Part shown: positions 47,101 to 58,800 of the stretch, in pieces | How positions within the stretch are numbered: the first letter of the stretch is position 1 | How the letters are laid out: every line of letters begins with the position of its first letter | Source: Penicillus capitatus | Taxonomy: Eukaryota; Chlorophyta | NCBI GenBank assembly: GCA_965649825.1 | Contig: OZ287698.1 | Span: forward strand, 1,550,001-1,614,000 | DNA: 64,000 nt | Direction: 5' to 3' | Position numbers and translations under genes: made by a program | The notes under the pieces: model-generated | What the model was told of the DNA's origin: nothing | Seen by the model: the letters and a program-made list of their open reading frames with translations, nothing else | Databases searched by the model: none

Positions 47101-50100
47101 AGTAGATCCGACCGATGATGTCAAGTGCGAACTGGGAGTCCGTCTTCGAATCTTTCCAGGTCAGGAGACGGACTACAGTGTCTACGCATGTCCCTCGAGT
47201 CCATGCATACACACCGGAGGAAGCTTCTGCGAGGGCTCTCTTTTTTCCCAGCACGGTCTCGCCAGCTGCAACATCGATCAATCTGCCATCCCTGGAACGC
47301 AGTACGAGATTCAATTCATGGCCATTCCCATGAATGCCTCCCTGCCAGTACTATTTGTAAGCCGTTATCTGGTCCTGGATAGCCCATGCGAAACAGATGC
47401 GTACTTCTGCCAAGACACTTGCTCTCCAGTTCCCTGTGATTACTTCGACAAGCTTACGCGTGACACGTCTCCGCGTATGGTATCTCGTTTTCCAGATGGC
47501 CTCTCTTTTGCTTATGGCACTGCCATACCGATCTCGATCTTCTCCTGCACCACAGATGCAGACTGCGGTGTGCGCGCAGAGGATGATGAGGGGGATGTCA
47601 CTTCGAGCGTCACAGTCACCGAAACAACGCCTTGCGACAGAGAGCTGGGAACATGTCAGTATTGCCATCCGGATTATCTCGCTTCTGGAAACTGTCCTCC
47701 TGGATATTACAGATACCAATACATTGTCAAAGACTCTGCGCAGAACGCCGCCAAACCCGTAGACTTGGAGGTGAACATTGTCGAGTTCAGTGAATTGGTG
47801 ATCAGTGTGGCTCATCGTTCTGCGAAAGAAAACATGACAGCATCTTTCTGGAGCGAGCAGCCAGCTCAGATATTGACCCTGAAGGAGAATCTGCTGGATG
47901 CACTGGCATCTGGGTTTGACGAAAGAGGAAGACAGGCCACGCTGAAGCCGGAGGATTTTAAAGTGACATATGCGGATAGCGGCGTCATGTACATTCGGAC
48001 ACATCTCGCTGGAATGGGCAAAACCATCTCTACCGTGAACCCTACTGACGTGAGACTGTTAACGAATTTGAGCTTCTCTGCACATGCCCCCTTAATTTTC
48101 AATGGATCTGATGAGCACGATTCATTTTCTCGTCGGAAATTACTCCAGACCAATGCGGGAAATGAAACGAGTTTCTACGAGACCGTTGCATCTGCAGCAG
48201 ATATCCTGGATGCCTTGGATACCAGTCATTTGAACATACGTGTTCCTGAAGTACACGCCGAAATGCTGACGGATGAAGTGGATGATATGCTGAGCGCCAT
48301 TGTATCAGTGTTGGGAGAGATCGGCATTCTTTACGAAGAATCCATTTCTCAGGTGGAGACTCTCATCGAATCCGTCGGTGCTTCTTTTCCCGACACATCC
48401 AAGGCAGAAAAACAGATCTTGAGCAATATCGAAGCCATGTTCAGCGCTCAGAACAATTACCACCAGTTTATCGAAGACAGACTCAATGACACAGAGTACT
48501 GGAACCTTGCCGGAACTCTTGAAGAAATGCTGAACGCCACACAATCGGCGACTAGACAGACAATGGCGATGATCAATGCACAGCTTCGGGAGATGAACCA
48601 CATGAGAGACTATCAGGTGAGACCACAGTTCTTCGCTTTTCCTTCAGCTCCTACGTAAAGGGATTTGTTGAATTAATCAATTCGCTCTCGGAGGATCACA
48701 AATGCATCAATGGAACAGAAGAGCAGCGTTTTGCATTCACCCTACCAGTGAGCAGCCAGGAAGACCATGGCAGAAAGCTATTGCAAACTCGGAGCTCATC
48801 ATACTCGGGTAGCGCTGTTTTGGGTTTGTCAGGGGCATCGGATGATGCGGAGAATATCTGGGGAGCATACAAACTGACAGTCCCAGATTTATCAGCCTCA
48901 GGTCCGAATGCAGCAACCATATCGATGGAAACGATGCTCAGGGGTGCAACCAATAGTCGGAACTTCATTGTCGGCGGCGTCGTCATCCAGACGGAACGCA
49001 GTACAAAGAAGCACATCTGCCATGGTCGATTTGCCCATCTAATTGAGTACTGTTACTCCATCCCACTACATGAAGTGGATCGATCGAGCATTCCCTATGG
49101 CAGAGATCCTGTCTTCCTCACAGACTCTGTCCTCTTCAATGAAGATGCCGCCACGCGCACGGCAAAGTACTATGACACCGATCAGCCTTCCGAGACAAGT
49201 ACTTCGGGAATTCCTTATGGTTTTCAACCAAGCAACGAAGGAGTGACGATGGGAACGCATTATGTCTATGTGGACACGCAGTTCGACCGAACAACAGCGA
49301 CAAAGCTCTTGCAATACTTGACAGAGGGCAGATTTCTCGATGCCTCTACCGATTCTGTCGTGGTGCGGTTTGTTACTTACAATCCTCAGTCTTCCCCCAC
49401 GATTCTGGCTGTCAACGAAGTGCGGTGTATCTGGGGACAGTCAATCGAGTGCAAACACATGATCGATGCTCTGCCAGACATCCAATGGACGCAGTTATCC
49501 ACCACTGCAACAACTGTCGTCGTTGCTCTCCTCGTCATCATGTACTGGACGACCATCCTTCATGACATATCGTCTGGCACAAAAACAGGCGAGACCCTGT
49601 GAAGCCGATGGCTTAGCTCGATGCTGGTCTGATGCAGGCGACAGGAGTATCACTGCTGGTCTGGCTCGCAACTCTGGAGACGTGTTCGTCGCTTCGATCA
49701 TGACCGTCTCGTTCTGCATCACTCTGGGGATGATTGGATACGAAGTCTCCGATCTGGGACCACGACTGAGATTCGACGTCTATGACGCCAGCATTTTTCA
49801 AGGAGCACACTGGTTGCTGCATAAGAGAGAAGAGAGCCAAGGTATGAACATCACAGCCCATGAACGGGGTCTTTCCCTGCGCATGGATCGTAGCTGTGTC
49901 GGGAGGAGAGAGATGGAAGCTGCCAGCCAACACGACAGACATACAACGCCTCTCCAAGTTCCTTCAGAGCATGTCCACATACCGGACGCTCACCTCCGTC
50001 GACGACGTCTTTCAAACGCTCTCCATCATCGCTGTGATTCTACGTTTGCTAGCGCTGGCCTCTTCTATCCCTCGTGTGTCCATCATCACTCAAACCCTCA

Positions 50101-51047
50101 AGAGATGTATCCAGCCACTCCTCTACTTCTTACTGCCATTTGCTGTCATCCTGATCCAATTTGCAGCCATGGGGACCATCTGCTTCGGTCGACGCATTCA
50201 ATCCCTTTCGTCCCTCGCCGCATCCTTGGAGACGGTTCTGGAATTCGTCTTCTTTGGAGGGGGAAGTGCGTCTTTCTCCCGCTGAAGTACAGAGTTCAGC
50301 CGGTGTATTTGTGTAGGTTTGATTAATGAGCTGACGCCAGATGGCATTCTGCTGCATCCAATGGAGAAGACTGTCGCCGTGCTCTTTAAAGTCTCGTTGA
50401 CATATCTCTCGATCTTTATCTTCATCAATTTCGTCCTGGCAATTCTCGGCGACAGATTTCTTTATGAGAAGGAAGAACACCAAAAGAAGCAAGTCGTCAA
50501 GAACGCTGATCTCTCTTCCCTCGGAGCAGCGATCTGCAAAGCCTTCCACCACATCCACCACAAACGAAAGAGCAGCCGTTCAGGTCAAGGGATCCCTAAT
50601 CATGGTGATCTTAGAGATGTCATTCACAAAAGCCCTTCTTCAAGCAGAAAGCCGCCATTCTGTACATCTCTGCTCCCTCGTGCAATTCTTTCCTCCCCTT
50701 CTTCATCTGTCATCCAAGAACTGGAATTGACATTTCCACAGGTCATCGATATCGATCAAAATGCAGATGACGCCGATGTATCGGAAGGAGATAGCATCGA
50801 GGACGATGATGACATTCAGTGCGCAATTCCAATGAAGAGTTTCAATGCTGCAGCATTTGGCATGAAAAAGCTCCAGGAAGACGAGATCGATCTCTCTGCC
50901 ATATTGAGGCGACTGGAAGATCGCATGCGTTCAAGAATTCGAACCAACAGCAAAGTGCGACAGTGGGCTATTCAAGCTCGGCTGGACCTATTACGCGTGG
51001 AATGGCGACAGCCAGAGTCTGTCAACATGTCCACATCATCTCAGTAG
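44168..51047 (+). CDS. LRR-polycystin (TRPP/PKD-type) channel protein
   Basis: Many short introns. The start has a signal peptide 'MTDQQQRLCVLSLLLIACC'. Plant-type leucine-rich repeats follow: 'LSGNNFTGELSSAWSECQHL', 'DLGRNELSGMLPASWASM', 'KLGNNGLTGELPSEWSAW'. Then comes a Ser/Glu/Pro repeat region (45495-45750), then about 900 residues of Cys-rich extracellular sequence with Ig/HYR-like pieces ('GIYNITFSVADSVGQSVKAI'). The channel part: polycystin luminal domain ('TEGRFLDASTDSVVVRFVTY'), helices 'ATTVVVALLVIMYW', 'DVFVASIMTVSFCITLGMI', 'TLSIIAVILRLLALAS', 'PLLYFLLPFAVILIQFAAMG', a pore region 'SLETVLEFVFFGGGS', and 'SIFIFINFVLAILGDRF'. The C-terminal tail is acidic with a helical end. One intron (49577-49637) is GC-AG. 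No S1 helix is visible before the luminal domain. The start and first exons are uncertain. Confidence 0.82.
45495..45750 (+). repeat. 102-nt coding tandem repeat, about 2.5 copies
   Basis: Copies begin at 45495, 45597 and 45699, so the period is exactly 102 nt (34 residues). Each unit encodes 'EPAAESSIADTQMEMPLESV' followed by 'PESSIADLLTETPS'. The third copy breaks off after about 50 nt. The copies are almost identical at the DNA level, which suggests recent expansion, and length should vary between strains. It lies between the LRR region and the rest of the ectodomain, as a stalk. Confidence 0.9.
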
Positions 51048-51225
51048 ATGAAATCGCGTCTTCGTTGTTTCCTGGACGGTCTCGTGTAATGACCTCGGAG
51101 ATGACGATGGATTGGAGTTCTTTGACGGCTGAGACAAGACGTCCGTGCCTGCATCAACGTTTGATTGTTGTGTGCAGTTTGTATTCATCCACTCGGGATT
51201 TGCGCTGACTCGTACAGAAGGTAAC

Positions 51226-51980
51226 ATGCAAAACGAGCACTATCCCGTTGTTCCACGAAACGGATTACCAGATGACGGACCGGGTAAGGCTTCTCTAGCT
51301 TGTCCCCCGCATCGTTGTCGGGTTACAGCGCGTTGACTTCTGAATAACGCCTCATGTGGTGTCAGAGTCCATGAGCATGTCAGAGTTCCTACAAGCGCCG
51401 TTCGATGAGCTGTGGGAACCGGACGTCTCACGTCTGGGCCTTGACTGGACTGCAGAGACGAGACCACTCACCTTCCATGCGGGAGAAGGCGCCGCGTCTA
51501 GGTACAGCTTTCGACCGCATGTGGATTTTGGTGCTATACACGCCTTGCAAGGCACATCTGTAAGGAGATCCTCGTTGTTCTCTGTCTCTCTTGACAATCG
51601 ATTTGTCTTGCAGCGTCCTGCTGGTTATGGTTTTGGAATGTTTGATTTGATGCCACCGAACACCACAAGCCGTGTGACACGTGGTGTCCATCCTCGCGTT
51701 CTAAGACACATGAAAACGGTAGAGACAGCTCATTGTGTGCGCCTAAGAAAACTGTGTGGTGGTGGTTGCCCAGAGGAAGATAGGGAACAAGGACAACGTT
51801 AAAGAATGTCACATCTGCATGGAAGCCTTTCAGATCGGGAACCGTGCTACAGAGCTTCCATGCAAGCATTTATTCTGTGGGCCATGCATTCGTGAGTGGC
51901 TGAAGAATAATGACACTTGTCCTGTCTGTCGGTACAAGTTTCCTGAACGCCAGACATTTCTAACATCCAATCAAGAATGA
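51226..51980 (+). CDS. C3HC4 RING-finger protein
   Basis: Four exons. It starts 'MQNEHYPVVPRNGLPDDGP' and passes through a 'FGAIHALQGTSRPAGYGFGMF' region without a known domain. The C-terminal RING reads 'CHICMEAF', 'ELPCKHLFCGPC', 'CPVCRYKFPERQ', with eight ligands in C3HC4 order (C-x2-C, C-x-H-x2-C-x2-C, C-x2-C). An E3 ubiquitin ligase role is typical; the partner is unknown. Introns are GT-AG, about 50-82 nt. Confidence 0.82.
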
Positions 51981-52594
51981 AGTCACTCTCTGTAGTCCTT
52001 CCTTGTTCTGCCTTTCAATAATGCAAAGCAAAGTCAACGTCGACAGCATCAAAACTTCTTGGATTTCATCTCTAGAGACCGATGGGTTCTGATTCAAGTG
52101 TGAGGTGTGCGTCTATCTCACTCATGCGGCCATTGTTTCCCCTCGCTAGAGCGACCCATTCAGTTTTGCACCTGTTATCTGGCGCTGTTCATTCTTTGAT
52201 GTTGCATATGGTGTTTAAACAGAATGTGATAGTGACGATGGTCATGTTGGTAGGGTGGCGGCGGTGGTGGCGGGTACAGCAATCTTAATTAATGCAGAAT
52301 ATCTTAAGTGACCATTCAAAGACAGAGGTATTTGTCCAGTCCCAGGATAAACCCTTGTCCATTCAATATTCTTGTGTCGTTGCAAAATGTCACAAGATAC
52401 AGATAGACATCTCCCTCCCTTTGACTAAGACAATTATTGTTTCTGCGAGACACCCATCTGTCTTCGTGAAATGACCCTTAGAGTCTGTCGATGGGACGTT
52501 CGCGACCAGTTGCGTGTTTTGCCCAGTCCAAGAGCACCATCACGACGGCGGACGTCAAACTCGATGCTCACCCGACACGCTTCATCGTCTTGCC
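51981..52594. other. Spacer upstream of the AP2 gene
   Basis: About 610 nt. A GGTGGCGGCGGTGGTGGCGG tract (52252-52271) is notable. No gene recognised. Confidence 0.4.
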
Positions 52595-53925
52595 ATGAAC
52601 GACAGCACATCACAACCTGTTTCTGCCAATACGTTTCCAGGGGATCGTCCGTTTTCTTTGGACGTCCATCGAGCATTGGACATTGCTCGCAACCGACCCA
52701 CGAACACCGTGGTGAGGTATTGACATGCCACTTGTTCATATGTCATCTATCAATGGTGACCTCTTGCTGCTTCTCTTGCTGTTGCCGCTTAATAAGCCCG
52801 CCGCACTGTTGCGCTCTCAGTAAGTTTGTGTTTCCTATCAGGCCAAACGACAAGGCTGTCAGCGCACGTCGCGGTCTGGAACGACGTGGAAGTCGAAGCA
52901 CTTCGACGTTTCGAGGCGTGACGCACCATTGCCGAACGGGTCGATGGGAAGCGCATATCTGGGAAGATGGCAAGCAAGTTTACCTCGGGGGCTTCGACAC
53001 TGAAGAGCAAGCGTCGGTTGCTTACGACATGGCAGCGCTCAGATGTCGAGGCGTCACTGCCATCACCAATTTCGATATCTCGAATTACGAACGAGAACTG
53101 GAACATCTTCACGAAGTGAGCGACCGACGGGCGGCCTTTCGCCTTACCATTTTCGTTCGAGGTCTCGAAGATGGATCTGATCCTGTCGCTCAGAGAACAG
53201 AGCAAGTCAACGGCAAGGCGCCGAACGGCAAAAGTTCATCCGCGACGCATAAGAGCGCCAAGGAGTTCTTCGAAGTATGCTTGCCTGTATGTTACGGGTC
53301 TGTTTGAGGCGATGGTGTGTCGAAAGAATCTCGGATGCCGAATGGGATGCAGGCAATGACGCATCAGATTGGAACGACACCATTCTGGCATTTCGAAAAA
53401 GGACAATGACCACAACGGGCAAAAGAAAGGCGCGATCAGCCTCCTTTCTAATAACTGTACGCCATTTTTTTCTTCGCCGACACGAAAATGTGTAGCGTGC
53501 ATAACGACGGGCGACAACGTCCTTCTGTAGAACGCCGAGGAAAACGAGATTCGGGGCAAGTGTTCGACATGGAAGCTCTCTGCTTTCCTCGGAGAACAGG
53601 TCCATTTGAGAAACACCTTCCTGTTCGAACGGGTGTTCGACTGAGTCTGTCTGTATTGCAGGAGAATGGAGAGAAGGGCAAAGATGCGCGAACAGCAAAG
53701 GCGACTCCTTTCAAATCCCATTCGACACAGAACATTCGCACAAGTCTAAAGCGACCCTCGCTCGAAAGTCTCCAAGAAGAAGAAGAAGAAGACGGGGAAG
53801 ACCTTATCTCGATGTTGAATTTTGACTTTTCCTATGGATGTCTGGACCCAATGGGCGACGACAAGATAGAAGTCGGCGGTTTTCTGAAGACCGACGACGA
53901 CGATGACCTCGATTTTATTATCTAG
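52595..53925 (+). CDS. AP2/AINTEGUMENTA-like transcription factor
   Basis: The first exon reads 'MNDSTSQPVSANTFPGDRPF'. After an intron comes one AP2 domain: 'TFRGVTHHCRTGRWEAHIWE', 'GKQVYLGGFDTEEQASVAYD', 'ALRCRGVTAITNFDISNYE'. The YRG-like 'FRGV', the 'WEAHIW' strand and the 'AYDMAALRCRG' helix are of the AP2/ANT group rather than the ERF group. The following 'ELEHLHEMDLILSLREQSKS' matches the linker seen between two AP2 domains in ANT proteins, but no second domain follows. The C-terminus is rich in Asp/Glu ('EEEEEDGEDLISMLNFDF', 'DDDDDLDFII') and could be an activation region. One intron uses an AAG acceptor. Confidence 0.88.
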
Positions 53926-54138
53926 GGCTGAGAGTATTTCATCTGTAGTTGTCGGAATTATTATTTTGCAATGTCCATTTCTTGCGACTATATTTCGTTT
54001 TCTTGGAGAGTGCAATGTGAATCTCGTGTTGCTTCTTTTCTAGAGAACGTATCCTGAAACAGTATTTGTTGTTTTTTGTTCATTGGGGACACCGTCCGCT
54101 ATCGTGTTTAGCAGTTCTGCCGATTCGTAGCTCTTGAA

Positions 54139-55290
54139 ATGACGAGTATTGTCGGACAGCTCAGACCAAACGCCCCTGCTTTTACCCCTTCAAGGAATTG
54201 GCCCATCTCGTATCCCACTTCCCTCGGCGAGCCATCTGTTTTGTCTCCGCCCTTGTCAGAAATGATTGCCGATGTATGTCCGAATCGGTCGGTATGTGCT
54301 ATGGACAAGACATTCTTGGCGATGTTCCTAGTGCGTTCCTATGGCGAGACCTCAGTTGTTAGACCAAAGAAGCACAGGTCTACACGTTCGAATGGACGTT
54401 CCGCGACCTCCTAACGTTGAAATCTATCGCCTCCTCGACGAAGGTACCTTCTCAGGCCTTCTATCGTCGACTGACCGTTACAGCGACAGTTGTCTTTTCT
54501 CCGACAGCCGGTGTCTGCACACCAAGTCCTACTAATATGGCCGTTCTCCGTGCGCGTCGCCCTTTTAGCTCTCCGTCACTATTATTCGACCAAGTACGCG
54601 GGTACTCTCTCCGATTCCTCTGAGACTAAAATGTCGTGAGCAGGAGCGGAGAGAATTTGGTTGTGAATCCAGTAGGGAAGAATTGCCAACGCATGCAATG
54701 GCATGTTCGGAGACGGGACCCGTCTCCGTTCCGTTTTTTCCGTCGTTCAGTGGCAGTCAGCACGTTATGCCTGGCTGCAGTACGAAAGAACGTTGGATGA
54801 CAGACCTCAAGCGCCATTCTTGTCTTCAGGTTTGTTCTTCAGTTATGCCATGCATGGCTGGAATTGGGAAGAAGTACATTCGCACTTCTTACCTGCGCCC
54901 GAATTTCTTGACAGCTTTACAGACCGGTATGACGACCGGAAACTCGAACAGACGTCGATACCAGCACCGTCTATTTCTACTCGCGCCACAGTATCGCGAG
55001 AGACATCAGATGACGGTTGCCAGAATAAGAGAAGCGAAGGCCATCGCCGCACGAATGGGTCTAAGAAGACAGAACAAGAGGGAGAACGTCGACATTCGAT
55101 TACCAAGAAGGATAGAGTTCCGCAGAGTAGAGGCACCGAGAGTACAGTTGTTGCAGCGATGGATAGGGTCTCAGTCTGCGGACCCGATATCGGTCCAGAT
55201 GGCCGGCCAAAACTGAATGCGCGGTGCGAATTCTGCAGGCGGCCGATCTCAAGTAAGAGATCGTCTTTCATAGGCAGCGCCGAACGCTAA
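54139..55290 (+). CDS. Unidentified multi-exon gene(s)
   Basis: A first exon 'MTSIVGQLRPNAPAFTPSRN' is followed by a 72-nt GT-AG intron and a second exon in phase. A third exon beginning near 54653 ('ERREFGCESSREELPTHAMA') can be joined through another GT-AG intron and is open to 55216. In another frame 54703-55290 is open for 195 codons ('ARYAWLQYERTLDDRP', 'NARCEFCRRPIS'). Which frame is used is undecided. No family recognised. Confidence 0.35.
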
Positions 55291-55804
55291 AGAGAGCGGA
55301 AAGCCGAGTGCTTGCCGCATTGTCAAAAGCGACAATGGACCTGAAGCGCGACTAACGCAGAAAGCAGTTAAGTGGTGTCGCCGCCGTCAGTGTCGTTGTC
55401 CATTCAGCGTCCCTCGTCGAAGTCTTCTTCGAAACCACTGTTGTGTGTTTATTATGTGTACAGACAGACAACACTGTTGCTGTTTTTAACGTCTTTATTG
55501 TAGAAAACGAAATGTGCATGTCGCGTTTTTGACGTTATCGTTCATTTTGGTCGCTGAATACGTCAAATAGACCAGCAGCGTCATGCAGAGATCTCTACGA
55601 GATGCATTGGTAACGACATTGCTGTCGGAACGGACCGTCATTGCGAGTGCGTGTCCATCCACAGCGTGCAAGGCAGGCGCGAAGGAAATCGCCTGCTCGC
55701 ACAGCATCCCATGCATCCGATGAACCTTTCTCGAAGACGACGTCAAGGAAACCACGTCCATATACAGTAACCGCGCTGGCTTTCTGACAAGAGTCATTCA
55801 CGAC
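55291..55804. other. Spacer upstream of the dynein gene
   Basis: About 510 nt. Minus-strand ORFs (55495-55801) have no recognisable domain. A TTTATT-rich patch near 55445-55500 may be 3' end material. Confidence 0.35.
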
Positions 55805-58800
55805 ATGCAGGAAATGGATTCGGAGACTGTCGCATCACCATCGACCATCACTGTTGACCTATCTGCGGTTCATGAGGTGGTTGATACGGCTGTCGAATGC
55901 AGAGTGGCATTAACAGGTCGCCGTCAACAGGTCCTTACCTCAGAGACGGAAACAGGACATAGAGCCCATGATCTCCAGGGTTCAGAAAATGCCAACGGAT
56001 CGGACGGCGTCGTGCGTGACCGAGTGAACGGCAAAGAAGGGATGGGTTGTTCCTCGGCTGATCTCAAAGACGTCGGAAACGAGCAACAGTCACTGCTCTA
56101 CATGAAGTCAGTGAACAACTATATCTCTCTCCTCACTCTAGGGATCTGTGTTGTAAAGGAAAGTCGAGAGGTTTATTCAGTCGCCCGAGACAGAGGAGTT
56201 TGTCTACTTGGCAATGCAGCATCCGTCTTCTGACAACTATGACCCTTATGCTCTGAGAGTTGTCCCATACAACGATCTACAGACAGACGATTTCTTCACG
56301 TTGAGTGCGCGCGGCGTTGCCAGATTTGTCGAGAATGAGACTCAGTTCTGGGATCTGCATCGCTGGAAACACGAAGTCGCTATATTTTACAAACTAAAAA
56401 ACATCAGGCTGTTCAGAATCTTTGTCACGTGGAAGACATACAGGTGAGGATGTCTTCCACGCCAGTGATGTTGTTATCTGATGGACAATGATCAAACAGG
56501 ATTTGGGGAAAGGCTGTGCGCGAAAAGAAAATGCTGAGAGCACGGAAGGCGCTTACGGACAACTATTTTCTTCTGGATACCCTGTTTCAACCATTCATGC
56601 TTCAGATCAGCGAACTCTGCCACGCTGTGAGTCATAAGAGGCTCTGTGAGATTCTACCGGAGAAATCGTATGAACTCACCGATCTCGTGTCGCAAATCCA
56701 ATCATCAAAGGCTGCTGTCCAAGATGTAAGCACACCTGCCTGGCAATGCGTTTCATCTGGGTCTGTGAATGATATGCTAGTTCATTGAACAGTTTGCTGC
56801 CGATGCAACGAAGTCTGTTATCTGTGCGTGTACTGATGACATGTCGAGACTGGACAAAAAACTCGAAGACTTCAAAGCTGCGAGGCTCGAGAGCGCATCT
56901 GATAGATCGCAGACCAAAGCATCTATGCTCAGAAAAAAACGCACTGTGGCTAGACCGGCGAACTCTACCACTGTCAGCGGCTCTGTCGGTCAAGGCAATG
57001 CTGAAAGAGAGGAGTTTGCATACACAATGGATGCCGCCAGACGGACAGAACAGAGAAAACTTGAGAGATTCATCAACATGGTGGATCTCAGGATGTGTGA
57101 CGCTGTCTATGCGATTCTGAAATCTTCCATCCAGGTCACCGGCGCATTAAATCCTTCTCTTCTTTACGAATGTTTAAGGCAGACGCTCTGTGAAAAATGG
57201 CAATGCCGAACTACACCATTTCCCTTCCTGAAGCTTAAGGTCCTCATGGATGGAGCTTCGTTGTCTCCGCGGTTGGAACCCAATCTAGAAGACGCGCTGG
57301 TATAGAAATCATCTCAAGACTTAGGATGATGTTGGACTGATTGCCTCAAGGATGACACTGAGTGCATGTCATCGGCATTCGTAGATGCAGTTTCTTCTCT
57401 GAATCGATTACTGAGCGTGGACGGCGTCGTCAATTTTGTATCACAGATCGAGAATACACGAGATCCTGAAGTGCTAACTGATGTTTTGCACTTCGAAGAG
57501 CATTCGAGAGAAAGAGAATGTCTTCTGCAATCTGTTAGGAATGCCTACGCAGATGTTGCTTCCTTTGCAGAGCAACTTCAACCTTTCTGGCAAGTACCCC
57601 CCTTACGACATTCCTCAACACTTGCTCTTCTAGCGACGAGATCACTCGAGAGAAGGACGATGATCTGGATGCTGTTGTCGAATCATACAAAAACAGTCTC
57701 TGCTCTCCCGCTGCTGAGTCTGCAGTAAAAAACGGTGTGTCGTCAAGAATGGTTTTTATGTGCCGCTAAGCTTCTTCTATTAGGCACAGACGAAGGACTA
57801 CTGCTGCTTCGTAGAGTGCTTGTGGCATTCACGTCTCGACTGGAGTTGATCGATTCTCTTGAAGATACTTGTGTCATCGGGCCCTTCCATATCAGTACAA
57901 TGGCGCTTAAGGAGTCTTTGCGGCCATACCCATCTCGATCCCTAGCGAAGCTGAATCTGTCGATCCCTGCCACAGCTGGAGGTTAGACGACGACGCACAA
58001 TTGACCTCAGCCTGCTTGATGTCCTTTCTAGAGCTGTTGATGCAGTTGGGCGATGACTTGCACATGGCAACCTCAAAATTGGAAGCCCCCGAAGAGAGTG
58101 CTGAAGAGTATGTATCGAAACTGAAGCATCTGGAAATCGTTGAAACGAGAACTGAAGAGTTTCACAAGCGCTATTCAGATATCCAACGCTTGTATGCTTT
58201 GATTGACGATTTTGGTCTGGAGGTGACTGAAATCGATCGTGCTGCTCTTCTAAATCTCGCAAACGAGTCTGCCTGCCTGATATCCGCCGCCAAAATGGTG
58301 AACGCGTCGAAAAAGAGCAAAATAGCAGGGTACATGACAGAGCTTGAAACAAGCAAGAGTGGTTTAGGGAAGACAATTAACTGACAGACACACTTGATTC
58401 GTGTAGATTTTGAAGAACTCAATGTTCTCTGTGTCGAACAACAGACAGCAGTTGAAGATAGCATCTTCTTGAGTAACCAGGCAGATTATGAAGATATTGT
58501 GCCCAACCTTAAGGAGGCCGAAGAAAAGATAGATGCTGTACAGAAGAAAGCCAAATGCATCAATGCGATTCAGCAGTTTCTCGGAATTCCTCTGTCCTCG
58601 ACAGAACAAGTGGAATGTGTTTCTTCGGCAGTCGCAATGCGATTGGAACTCTGGATTGGAAAGAAGGACTTTGATGAAGAAACGGATGGCATCTACTCTC
58701 AGAATTTCCTCGAAGTGGATCTCGCCCACGTGGATGAACTCGTGGCACAGAATTCCAGAACAGTAAACAGGCTGGAGAAAAATCTGCCAGAGAATGATCG

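Noticed and set aside
47351-48004. 217-codon minus-strand ORF
   Set aside because: Shadow of the long polycystin ectodomain exon.
54683-55216. Calling one definite frame for the gene at 54-55 kb
   Set aside because: Two overlapping frames are both open and neither has a recognisable domain, so no choice is supported.
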